Origin: Streptomyces sp. BK239 | GTDB taxonomy: Bacteria; Actinomycetota; Actinomycetes; Streptomycetales; Streptomycetaceae | Length of the DNA stretch: 64,000 nucleotides | Assembly: GCF_004217285.1 (NCBI RefSeq) | Contig: NZ_SHKS01000001.1 | Location: 1,061,195 to 1,125,194 of the forward strand | Direction: 5' to 3' | Shown here: positions 9,012 through 16,488 of the stretch, piece by piece | How positions within the stretch are numbered: position 1 is the first letter of the stretch | Layout: each line of letters opens with the position of its first letter | Program-made: the position numbers and the translations under genes | The notes under the pieces: generated by a model | What the model saw: only the letters and a program-made list of their open reading frames with translations | Database searches by the model: none | Told to the model about the DNA's origin: nothing

Positions 9012-9971
9012 ATGACAGGACTGTGCACGGGGCGGGTCGTCGTCGTCACCGGCGCCGGACGGGGCCTGGGCCGCGCCCACGCCCTCGCGTTCGCCGCCGA
9101 GGGCGCCCGGCTCGTCGTCAACGACCTCGGCGTCGGCCTCGACGGCGCATCCGGCCCCGGCGAGACCCCCCACCCCGGCGACGCCTCCCACCCCGGCGGG
9201 GCTCCCGGCCTCGGCAGCCCCGCCGCCCGCGTCGCAGCCGAGATCCGCGCGGCCGGCGGCGAGGCCGTCGCCCACACCGGCGACATCGCCACCGCCGAGG
9301 GCGCCGCCTCCCTCGTCACCACCGCGCTGGACACGTACGGCCGCCTCGACACTCTCGTCAACAACGCCGGCTTCCTGCGCGACCGGATGCTCGTCAACCT
9401 CGACGAGGACGACTGGGACGCCGTCGTACGCGTCCACCTCAAGGGCCACTTCCTGCCCCTCAAGCACGCCGCCGCGCACTGGCGTGCCGAGGCCAAGGCC
9501 GGCCGCGCACCCGACGCCCGGATCATCAACACCAGCAGCGGCGCGGGACTGCTCGGCTCGGTCGGACAGGGCAACTACAGCGCCGCCAAAGCCGGCATCC
9601 TCACCCTGACCCTGGTCGCCGCCGCCGAACTCGCCCGCTACGGCGTCCAGGTCAACGCCGTCGCCCCCGCCGCCCGCACCCGTATGACCGAACGCACCTT
9701 CGCCGACACCATGGCCGCGCCCGCCGCGGGCTTCGACGCGATGGCCCCCGAGAACGTCTCCCCGCTGGTCGTCTGGCTCGGCTCCGCCGCCAGCGAGGGC
9801 GTCACCGGCCGCGTGTTCGAGGCGGAGGGCGGCCGCATCACCGTCATGGAGGGCTGGCGCGCCGGCCCGACCATGGACAAGGGCGCACGCTGGACCCCGG
9901 CGGACGCGGGGGAGACGGCACGCATGCTGCTGGAACGAGCGGAACCGCCGGGGAGGGTGTACGGGGCGTGA
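9012..9971 (+). CDS. SDR oxidoreductase (Rv3548c-like, KstR2 regulon)
   Basis: This is a 319-residue SDR with TGAGRGLGRAHALAFAAEGA at the NAD(P) site, LVVNDLGVGLDG after beta-strand 2, LVNNAGFLRDRM and the catalytic YSAAKAGI (with TSSGAGLLGS upstream). It belongs to the longer SDR type related to the dehydrogenase domain of multifunctional beta-oxidation enzymes. It likely converts a 3-hydroxyacyl-CoA to a 3-ketoacyl-CoA for the FadA6 thiolase. A Gly/Pro/His-rich loop (about residues 41-63, GASGPGETPHPGDASHPGG) is inserted after the second strand and looks like local repeat expansion. The gene follows the previous SDR by one base, so the two are one operon. Confidence 0.85.
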   Translation: MTGLCTGRVVVVTGAGRGLGRAHALAFAAEGARLVVNDLGVGLDGASGPGETPHPGDASHPGGAPGLGSPAARVAAEIRAAGGEAVAHTGDIATAEGAASLVTTALDTYGRLDTLVNNAGFLRDRMLVNLDEDDWDAVVRVHLKGHFLPLKHAAAHWRAEAKAGRAPDARIINTSSGAGLLGSVGQGNYSAAKAGILTLTLVAAAELARYGVQVNAVAPAARTRMTERTFADTMAAPAAGFDAMAPENVSPLVVWLGSAASEGVTGRVFEAEGGRITVMEGWRAGPTMDKGARWTPADAGETARMLLERAEPPGRVYGA

Positions 9972-10089
9972 CAGCCGGGCCGGCCCGCGCGCCGAAGCTG
10001 CCCGACCCCGGCGCGGCCACGACACCAGCCCGCCCTGCCCCGACGCCGGCCACATGCCACCGAGGGCCTGGGAAACCCCCGCCCGTCGG

Positions 10090-10986
10090 CTACGTGTCGC
10101 ACTCCAGCACCGTCCGGCACAACCCGCACCGCGCCCGCACCCGCCCGCGCACCGGCACCCGGATCCGCTGAAGACACGTCGGACACGAGAACGCCACCCG
10201 CAGCGGACCGCCCGCGTCCGGGACGAAGTCGTACGGCGCGTCCGCCACGACGGCGAGCGGCCGGTGATCCTGCGCGTGCCGCCGGTCACGCGCGTACCGC
10301 CGCCGCCCCGACCACCCCGCCGCCGACAACGGCGGCTGCCGCTCGTCGAGCCGCGCCCGCTCCCGCCCCCGCACATACGCCGTGTACGCCTGCGCACTGG
10401 TGAACCACGTCGACGGGTCCTCCCCGAAGACCAGCGCCCGCTTCGCCAGCACGTACCCGAACTCCTCCGGAGTCAGATACCCCAGCTTCTGCGACGAGAC
10501 CGCGTCCTCCCGGTAGGCGTCCAGCAGCAGCCAGCCCGCACCCAGATACGTCGTCGCCGTGTCGGTGAGGATCTCGTTCTCCCGGGTCCCGGGGAACGAC
10601 AGGCCCAGCCGGTGCAGGAAGACATGCATGATCTCGTGGGCCAGCGCCGCGCCGATGTCCCGCCGATGCGCCCGGAACCGCTCGTTGAGCTCGACGAAGT
10701 ACTCCGGGCCCGCCGCCAGCTCCACGTTCGCCGCATGCCGCATCTCACGGAACCCCACGATCATCCGGGCGTCCGGCAGCCGGTAGTGCCGCACCAGCTC
10801 ACGCGCCACCCGCTGCGCACCCAGATACAGGTCGTCGGAGTCGCAGAACGCCACGTCCGCCGGGGCCACGCTGACCGCGAACCGGTGCACCGTGTCGTAC
10901 GACAACCGCCTGTACAGCGCGGTGACGGCCGCCCGCACCGTCTCCAGATGCGGAAAGCCGTGCTCGACCGGACCACCGTTCGCCAC
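10090..10986 (-). CDS. Zincin-like metallopeptidase with C-terminal zinc ribbon
   Basis: The protein is about 298 residues. The start GTG 10986 is preceded by GGGGG; the frame stays open upstream but overlaps the repeat tract and chorismate mutase, so a longer form is unlikely. The middle carries a classical HEIMHVFLHRLG zinc-protease motif (HExxH) followed by ENEILTDTATTYLGAGWLLL, compatible with a third metal ligand. The C-terminus has SCPTCLQRIRV and RCGLCRTVLEC, two CxxC knuckles of a zinc ribbon. I see no signal peptide or membrane segment, so it is probably cytosolic. The substrate is unknown. It resembles DA1-like or ImmA-like peptidases only at the motif level. Confidence 0.75.
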   Translation of the reverse strand: MANGGPVEHGFPHLETVRAAVTALYRRLSYDTVHRFAVSVAPADVAFCDSDDLYLGAQRVARELVRHYRLPDARMIVGFREMRHAANVELAAGPEYFVELNERFRAHRRDIGAALAHEIMHVFLHRLGLSFPGTRENEILTDTATTYLGAGWLLLDAYREDAVSSQKLGYLTPEEFGYVLAKRALVFGEDPSTWFTSAQAYTAYVRGRERARLDERQPPLSAAGWSGRRRYARDRRHAQDHRPLAVVADAPYDFVPDAGGPLRVAFSCPTCLQRIRVPVRGRVRARCGLCRTVLECDT

Positions 10987-11033
10987 GTCCGTACCCCCAA
11001 GACGTCCCGGCACGCAGTGCAGCCGTCTCCACT

Positions 11034-11101
11034 GTACGAGGATCCGAACCGCACGAGGATCCGAACCGCACAAAGGTCCGAACCGTACGAGGATCCGACG
11101 A
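11034..11101. repeat. Four 17-bp tandem repeats upstream of the zincin gene
   Basis: Four consecutive 17-base units start at 11034, 11051, 11068 and 11085. Consensus: GTACGAGGATCCGAACC. The third unit is most diverged (GCACAAAGGTCCGAACC). They lie between the divergent zincin and chorismate mutase starts, within promoter distance of both. They could be iterated regulator sites or a slippage tract. Confidence 0.85.
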
Positions 11102-11179
11102 CACGGCAACCCCCGACCGCCGCCGATCCCACCGCCCGCCCACCCCGCCACCAGGGACGACGGACTAGGGTGAACGCCC

Positions 11180-11539
11180 ATGACCACCAGCGACACCAGC
11201 GGCACCGCAACCGGCGACGTCGACCCCGCCGTCCGCGAAGAGCTCGAACGGCTGCGGGCCAGCATCGACAACATCGACGCCGCCGTCATCCACATGCTCG
11301 CCGAACGCTTCAAGGCGACCCAGCAGGTCGGCCACCTCAAGGCCCGCCACCAGCTGCCCGCCGCCGACCCCGCGCGAGAGGGACGCCAGATCGCCCGGCT
11401 GCGCGCCCTCGCCGAGAGCGCCAAACTCGACCCGGCCTTCGCCGAGAAGTTCCTCAACTTCATCATCGCCGAGGTCATCCGCCACCACGAGCGCATCGCC
11501 GACGACACCGTCAACGGCGCGGCCCCCACCACCGGCTGA
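11180..11539 (+). CDS. Chorismate mutase, AroQ type
   Basis: This 119-residue all-helical protein has the AroQ pattern: ELERLRASIDNIDAAVIHML (helix 1 with catalytic Arg), RFKATQQVGHLKARHQLPAADPAREGRQIARLRALAE, and a C-terminal NFIIAEVIRHHERIA helix. It converts chorismate to prephenate for phenylalanine and tyrosine synthesis. The length fits a monofunctional cytosolic enzyme. No Shine-Dalgarno precedes the ATG, but TAGGGT (11166-11171) ends eight bases upstream, which suggests a leaderless transcript. Confidence 0.92.
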   Translation: MTTSDTSGTATGDVDPAVREELERLRASIDNIDAAVIHMLAERFKATQQVGHLKARHQLPAADPAREGRQIARLRALAESAKLDPAFAEKFLNFIIAEVIRHHERIADDTVNGAAPTTG

Positions 11540-11712
11540 CCTCGACGGACGGCCCCCGCACGCCGGCCCACCGCACAACCCGCACCCCCTCAGGCGCCCG
11601 CCGCGCCGCACCCACCCGTACGAACCGGCCGGTACGCCGTGTCAGCCGACGAGCACTGCCCGTCAGCGTTCCGACGTAAGCTGGTGGTCCCATCGCGGAG
11701 GGACGTCGGGTC

Positions 11713-12228
11713 ATGCCGCCGGATGCCAAGATCCTCATCGTCGACGACCACCAGGACACGCTGTACGCGCTCGAAAGCGCACTGGCCCCCCTGGGATACC
11801 GCCTCGCCCGCGCCACCAGCGGCGACGAAGCACTCAAGCAGGTACTGCGCGGACAGGTCGGCCTGCTTCTCCTCGACGTGCGCATGCCCGGCGTCAGCGG
11901 ACTCGACGTCGTGCGCTACATGCGGCGGCTGGAACAGACCCAGCACGTCCCCGTCATCCTGCTCACCGGCTTCGGACCCGACCACGAACTGACCTCCGCC
12001 GCCTTCGAACTACGCGTCGCCGACCTCGTCATGAAACCCGTCGACCCCTGGGCACTGCGCACCAAAGTCCGCTACCTCTACGACGCCCACCGACGCCACC
12101 TCGCCCTCGAACACGAAGTACGCGCCCTGCGCGCACTGGTCAAAGACCCCGCGGCCGCCGTCCCCGACACCCGCGTCCCCCTCCAACGCGAAAACGACCC
12201 CCACCCCCCGCTCCCCACAGCCCCCTAG
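11713..12228 (+). CDS. Single-domain response regulator (receiver)
   Basis: This 171-residue protein has a receiver domain at about residues 5-125: acidic pair VDDHQD, phospho-acceptor Asp in LLLLDVRMPG, Thr in VILLTGF and Lys in VMKPVDPWAL. After it comes a short helical stretch (DAHRRHLALEHEVRALRAL) and a Pro-rich tail, with no DNA-binding domain. It probably passes signals by protein contact. GGAGGG precedes the ATG. No histidine kinase is adjacent, so its partner is unknown. Confidence 0.85.
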   Translation: MPPDAKILIVDDHQDTLYALESALAPLGYRLARATSGDEALKQVLRGQVGLLLLDVRMPGVSGLDVVRYMRRLEQTQHVPVILLTGFGPDHELTSAAFELRVADLVMKPVDPWALRTKVRYLYDAHRRHLALEHEVRALRALVKDPAAAVPDTRVPLQRENDPHPPLPTAP

Positions 12229-12306
12229 CACGGCGGCTCCGGCGCGAGAAGCGACAAACGGCGCGTACCGATCCGCCCCTGTGCCCCCGCCGCGCCATCA
12301 GGCAGC

Positions 12307-14796
12307 ATGGCCCCCATGTCCGTACTGACGCGCGACGAAGCGCAGACCCGTGCCCAGCTCCTCGACGTCCGCGACTACACCGTCGAACTCGACCTGACCA
12401 CCGGCGACGAGACCTTCGAGTCCCTGACCGTCATCCGGTTCACCGCGCGCACGGGCGCGGACACCTTCGTCGAGCTCAAGCCGGCCACCCTGCACACCGC
12501 CACCCTCGACGGGAAACCCCTCGACACGGAACTCCTCGACGACAACCGCCTGCCCCTGAAGAACCTCACCGCCGGCGACCACGAACTCACCGTCCGGGCC
12601 ACCATGCGCTACTCCCGCACCGGCGAGGGCATGCACCGCTTCACCGATCCTGCCGACGGCGAAACCTACGTCTACACCCAGATGTTCATGGACGACGTCC
12701 AACGCGTCTTCGCCGCCTTCGACCAGCCCGACCTCAAAGCCGTCTTCACCCTCACCGTCAAAGCCCCCGACGGCTGGACCGTCCTCGCCAACGGCATCAC
12801 CGAACACACCGACGGCACCTGGAAAGCCGCCCCCACCCCACCCATCTCCACCTACCTCGTCGCCGTCGCCGCCGGCCCCTGGCACTCCGTCCACACCGAA
12901 CACCGCGCCCTCCCCTTCGGCATCCACTGCCGCCGCTCCCTCGCCCCCTACCTCGACGCCGACGCCGACGAGATCCTCGACGTCACACGCGCGTGCTTCG
13001 ACCGCTACCACGAGAAGTTCGAAGAGCCCTACCCCTTCGACTCCTACGACCAGGCCTTCGTCCCCGAGTTCAACGCCGGCGCCATGGAGAACCCCGGACT
13101 GGTCACCTTCCGCGACGACTTCGTCTACCGCTCCGCCGTCACCGACACCGAACGCCAGACCCGCGCCATGGTCATCGCCCACGAAATGGCCCACATGTGG
13201 TTCGGCGACCTCGTCACCCTCAAGTGGTGGGACGACATCTGGCTCAACGAGTCCTTCGCCGAATACATGGGCTACCAGACCACCGCCGAAGCAACCCGCT
13301 TCACCGCCACCTGGACCGAGTTCGGCGTCGTCCGCAAAGCCTGGGGCTACGACGCCGACCAACGCCCCTCCACCCACCCCGTCGCCCCCGAGAACGTCGA
13401 GGACACCGCCTCCGCCCTCCTCAACTTCGACGGCATCTCCTACGCCAAGGGCGCCTCCGCACTACGCCAACTCGTCACCTGGCTCGGCGAGAAGGACTTC
13501 CTCGCCGGCATCAACACCCACTTCGCCCGCCACCGCTTCGCCAACGCCACCCTCGCCGACTTCATCGACTCCCTCGCCTCCAGCACCCAACGCGACGTCC
13601 ACGCCTGGGCCGACGCCTGGCTGCGCACCACCGGCGTCGACACCCTCACCCCCACCGTCACCACCGACGCCGGCCAGTGCGCCCTCACCGTCGAACACAC
13701 CGGCAACCGCCCCCACCGCATCGCCGTAGGCCTCTACGACCAGGACCACTCCGACGAAGACGGCCACCTCACCCTGCGCGAACACCTCGAGATCGACATC
13801 CCCCAGACCACCCCCCACCCCATCGGCAAACGCCCCGCCCTGCTCCTCCTCAACGACCGCGACCTCACCTACACCAAGATCCGCTTCGACCCCGCCTCCC
13901 ACGACACCGTCCGCACCGCCCTCTCCGGCCTCCCCGACCCCCTCACCCGCGCCGTCGTCTGGAACGCCCTGCGCGACGCCGTCCGCGACGGCGAACTCAC
14001 CCCCACCGCCTACCTGGACACCGCCCGCGCCCACCTCCCCCAGGAAACCGACCTCGCCCTCGTCCAAGGCGTCCTCGCCTTCGCCTCCGGCCAGATCGCC
14101 GACCGCTACGTCACCCCCGAAGAGCGCCCCGCCGCCCTCGCCACCCTCTCCTCCCTCTGCCGCGACCTCATCCGCCGCACCGAGGACGGCGACCACCCCG
14201 GCCTGCGCCTCGTCGCCGTACGCCACTTCATCGACGCTGCCGCACACCCCGAGACCCTCGCCGCCTGGCTCGCCGACGGCACCGTCCCCGGCGGCCCCGA
14301 ACTCGACCCCGACCTGCGCTGGCGCGTCCTCGCCCGCCTCGCCGTCCTCGGCGCCACCGACGAAACCGCCATCGCCGCCGAACTCGAACGCGACCCCTCC
14401 GCCGACGGCCAGGAAGGCGCCGCCCGTTGCCGCGCCGCCCTGCCCGACCCACACGCCAAGGAACAGGCGTGGACCGCGATGTTCGACGGCGACGACCTCT
14501 CCAACTACCTCTTCACCGCCACCGCCCAGGGCTTCTGGCAGCCCGAACAGGCCGACCTGGTACGCGCGTACGTACCCCGCTTCTACGACGACGCGGCCGC
14601 CCTCGCCACCCGGCGGGGCCCCGCCATCGCCGACGCCGCCGGCCGCTGGGCCTTCCCCGCCTACGCCGTCGACGCCGAGAACCTCGCCCTGGGCGAGACC
14701 TGCCTGCGCGACGCCGACCTCACCCCGTCACTGCGCCGCAAACTCCACGACCAGCTCGACGACCTCGCACGGGCCCTGCGGGTACGCGGCGCCTGA
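12307..14796 (+). CDS. pepN: Aminopeptidase N (M1 metallopeptidase)
   Basis: This 829-residue M1-family peptidase matches actinobacterial PepN in length. The exopeptidase motif GAMEN is at about residue 258 and the zinc motif HEMAHMWFGDLVT at about 292, with the third ligand in WLNESFAEYMGY. The C-terminal region is the helical ERAP1-like domain. It removes N-terminal residues from peptides in the cytosol. The start is ATG 12307, with a second ATG three codons on as an alternative. The third codon position is almost always C. A 10-bp hairpin at 14893-14920 follows. Confidence 0.93.
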   Translation: MAPMSVLTRDEAQTRAQLLDVRDYTVELDLTTGDETFESLTVIRFTARTGADTFVELKPATLHTATLDGKPLDTELLDDNRLPLKNLTAGDHELTVRATMRYSRTGEGMHRFTDPADGETYVYTQMFMDDVQRVFAAFDQPDLKAVFTLTVKAPDGWTVLANGITEHTDGTWKAAPTPPISTYLVAVAAGPWHSVHTEHRALPFGIHCRRSLAPYLDADADEILDVTRACFDRYHEKFEEPYPFDSYDQAFVPEFNAGAMENPGLVTFRDDFVYRSAVTDTERQTRAMVIAHEMAHMWFGDLVTLKWWDDIWLNESFAEYMGYQTTAEATRFTATWTEFGVVRKAWGYDADQRPSTHPVAPENVEDTASALLNFDGISYAKGASALRQLVTWLGEKDFLAGINTHFARHRFANATLADFIDSLASSTQRDVHAWADAWLRTTGVDTLTPTVTTDAGQCALTVEHTGNRPHRIAVGLYDQDHSDEDGHLTLREHLEIDIPQTTPHPIGKRPALLLLNDRDLTYTKIRFDPASHDTVRTALSGLPDPLTRAVVWNALRDAVRDGELTPTAYLDTARAHLPQETDLALVQGVLAFASGQIADRYVTPEERPAALATLSSLCRDLIRRTEDGDHPGLRLVAVRHFIDAAAHPETLAAWLADGTVPGGPELDPDLRWRVLARLAVLGATDETAIAAELERDPSADGQEGAARCRAALPDPHAKEQAWTAMFDGDDLSNYLFTATAQGFWQPEQADLVRAYVPRFYDDAAALATRRGPAIADAAGRWAFPAYAVDAENLALGETCLRDADLTPSLRRKLHDQLDDLARALRVRGA

Positions 14797-14830
14797 CAAC
14801 GGCCTCCAGAGGCGGGCCGGCCACCACCCG

Positions 14831-14900
14831 CGGGCGGGCCCCAAACCACCGGAGCGGGCGCACAAGCCCGCAGGGCGGGCCCCAAGCCACCAGGGAGGGC
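14831..14900. repeat. Imperfect 29-bp direct repeat downstream of pepN
   Basis: Two units at about 14831-14859 and 14872-14900 share GGGCGGGCCCCAA(A/G)CCACC, 41 bases apart. The second runs into the terminator stem. This is probably a local duplication in the 3' region. Confidence 0.6.
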
Positions 14901-14920
14901 GGCCCGGGGCCCGCCCTCCC
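14893..14920 (+). terminator. pepN terminator hairpin
   Basis: A perfect 10-bp stem GGGAGGGCGG / CCGCCCTCCC with an 8-base loop lies about 100 bases after the pepN stop and is followed by CCCTTT. This is a reasonable intrinsic terminator for a high-GC genome. Confidence 0.65.
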
Positions 14921-15011
14921 CCTTTCGGGTCCACTTCCCCTCCGGCCACGGCGTGTCGCCACGACCGGCGACACACTGGGACTCCCCGCGCCACCGAGGA
15001 GCCCCCCACGC

Positions 15012-16448
15012 ATGAACACGCCACCCCCACAAGCCGCCCCCTCCCACGACACCGACACCCCCCGCGACCTCGTCGGCATCGGCATCGGCCCCTGCAACCT
15101 CTCCCTCGCCGCCCTCGCCCACCCCCTCACCGACCTCGACACCGCCTTCTACGAACAACGCCCCGCCTTCACCTGGCACCCCGGCCTCCTCCTCGACGGC
15201 ACCCGCGTCCAAGTCCCCTTCCTCGCCGACCTCGTCACCCTCGCCGACCCCACCAACACCTGGTCCTTCCTCAACTACCTCAAAGCGCAGGACCGCCTCT
15301 TCCCCTTCTACTTCGCCGAACGCCTCCACACCGAACGCGCCGAATACGACGCCTACTGCCGCTGGGTCGCCGACCACCTCCCCACACTCCACTTCCGCCA
15401 CCACGTCGACGCCGTCCACTGGAACCCCGAACACCAACTCTTCGACATCGACTACGTCCGACTCGACACCGACGGACAAGCCCGAACCCCCGGCCGCACC
15501 CGCACCCGCAACGTCGTCCTCGGCATCGGCACCGAACCCCACATCCCCGACCCCCTGCGCCCCCTCGCCGACACCCCCGGCACAGCCGTCGTCCACACCG
15601 CCGACTACCTCCACCACCGCCCCGCACTCCTCACCGCCGGCCACGTCACCGTCGTCGGCTCAGGACAATCCGGAGCCGAAGTCTTCCTCGACCTCCTGCG
15701 CCACCGCCCCACCGGCCACGAACGCCTCCACTGGATCGGCCGCACCCCGGCGTTCGCCCCCATGGAGTACTCCAAACTCGGCCTCGAACACTTCACCCCC
15801 GACCACACCCGCTACTTCCACGCCCTCCCCGAAACCACCCGCGACCGCCTCGTCGCCGCACAATGGCAACTCCATAAAGGCATCGACGCCGACACCCTCG
15901 CCGCCATCCACGACGAGCTCTACCGCCGCACCCTCCACGGCGGCTGGCCCGACGCCGTCCTCACCCCCGGCGTCCGCGTCCGCACCGCCGGACGCATCGC
16001 CACCACCAAAATCGAACTCCACCTCGAACACATCCAGCAGAACACCCGCAGCCGCCTCACCACAGACGCCGTCGTCCTCGCCACCGGCCACCGCGAACGC
16101 CCCCTCGACACCCTCCTCGCCGGCCTCGACCCCTACCTCCGCCGCGACAACGCCCACCGCCCCCGCATCGACGCCGACTTCCGCCTGATCCTCGACCCCG
16201 CCATCACCACCACCGGCTGCCACATCTACGTACAGAACGGCGAACGCCACACCCACGGCGTCGGCGCACCCGACCTCGGCCTCGCCGCCTGGCGCAGCGC
16301 CTCCATCCTCAACACCCTCACCGGCAAGGAGCACTACCCCCTCCCGCACCGAACCGCCTTCACCACCTTCGGCCTCGAACAACACCGGCCCCAGATCCCG
16401 CCCACCCGCCGCCCCGCAGAGCTCATCCCCCTGGCGGACGGGATCTGA
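15012..16448 (+). CDS. Lysine/ornithine N-hydroxylase (siderophore-type FAD monooxygenase)
   Basis: The 478-residue protein belongs to the IucD/PvdA/DesB family of NADPH- and FAD-dependent N-hydroxylating monooxygenases. The FAD motif is GIGIGPCNLSLAAL near residue 23. The NADPH motif GSGQSGAEVFLDLL is in the middle, and the family ATGHRERP element is near the C-terminal third. These enzymes hydroxylate the terminal amine of lysine or ornithine for hydroxamate siderophores. GAGGAG precedes ATG 15012. No siderophore decarboxylase, acyltransferase or NIS synthetase is adjacent, so it appears orphaned here. A small inverted repeat (14953-14974) lies upstream, and I see no DmdR/IdeR iron box. Confidence 0.88.
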   Translation: MNTPPPQAAPSHDTDTPRDLVGIGIGPCNLSLAALAHPLTDLDTAFYEQRPAFTWHPGLLLDGTRVQVPFLADLVTLADPTNTWSFLNYLKAQDRLFPFYFAERLHTERAEYDAYCRWVADHLPTLHFRHHVDAVHWNPEHQLFDIDYVRLDTDGQARTPGRTRTRNVVLGIGTEPHIPDPLRPLADTPGTAVVHTADYLHHRPALLTAGHVTVVGSGQSGAEVFLDLLRHRPTGHERLHWIGRTPAFAPMEYSKLGLEHFTPDHTRYFHALPETTRDRLVAAQWQLHKGIDADTLAAIHDELYRRTLHGGWPDAVLTPGVRVRTAGRIATTKIELHLEHIQQNTRSRLTTDAVVLATGHRERPLDTLLAGLDPYLRRDNAHRPRIDADFRLILDPAITTTGCHIYVQNGERHTHGVGAPDLGLAAWRSASILNTLTGKEHYPLPHRTAFTTFGLEQHRPQIPPTRRPAELIPLADGI

Positions 16449-16488
16449 CACCACCTACCGACAACCACCTACCGACGAAACACCCGGC

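Noticed and set aside
14940..15011. Iron-regulator (DmdR/IdeR) box before the N-hydroxylase.
   Set aside because: No TTAGGTTAGGCTAACCTAA-like palindrome is present; only a small GC inverted repeat at 14953-14974.
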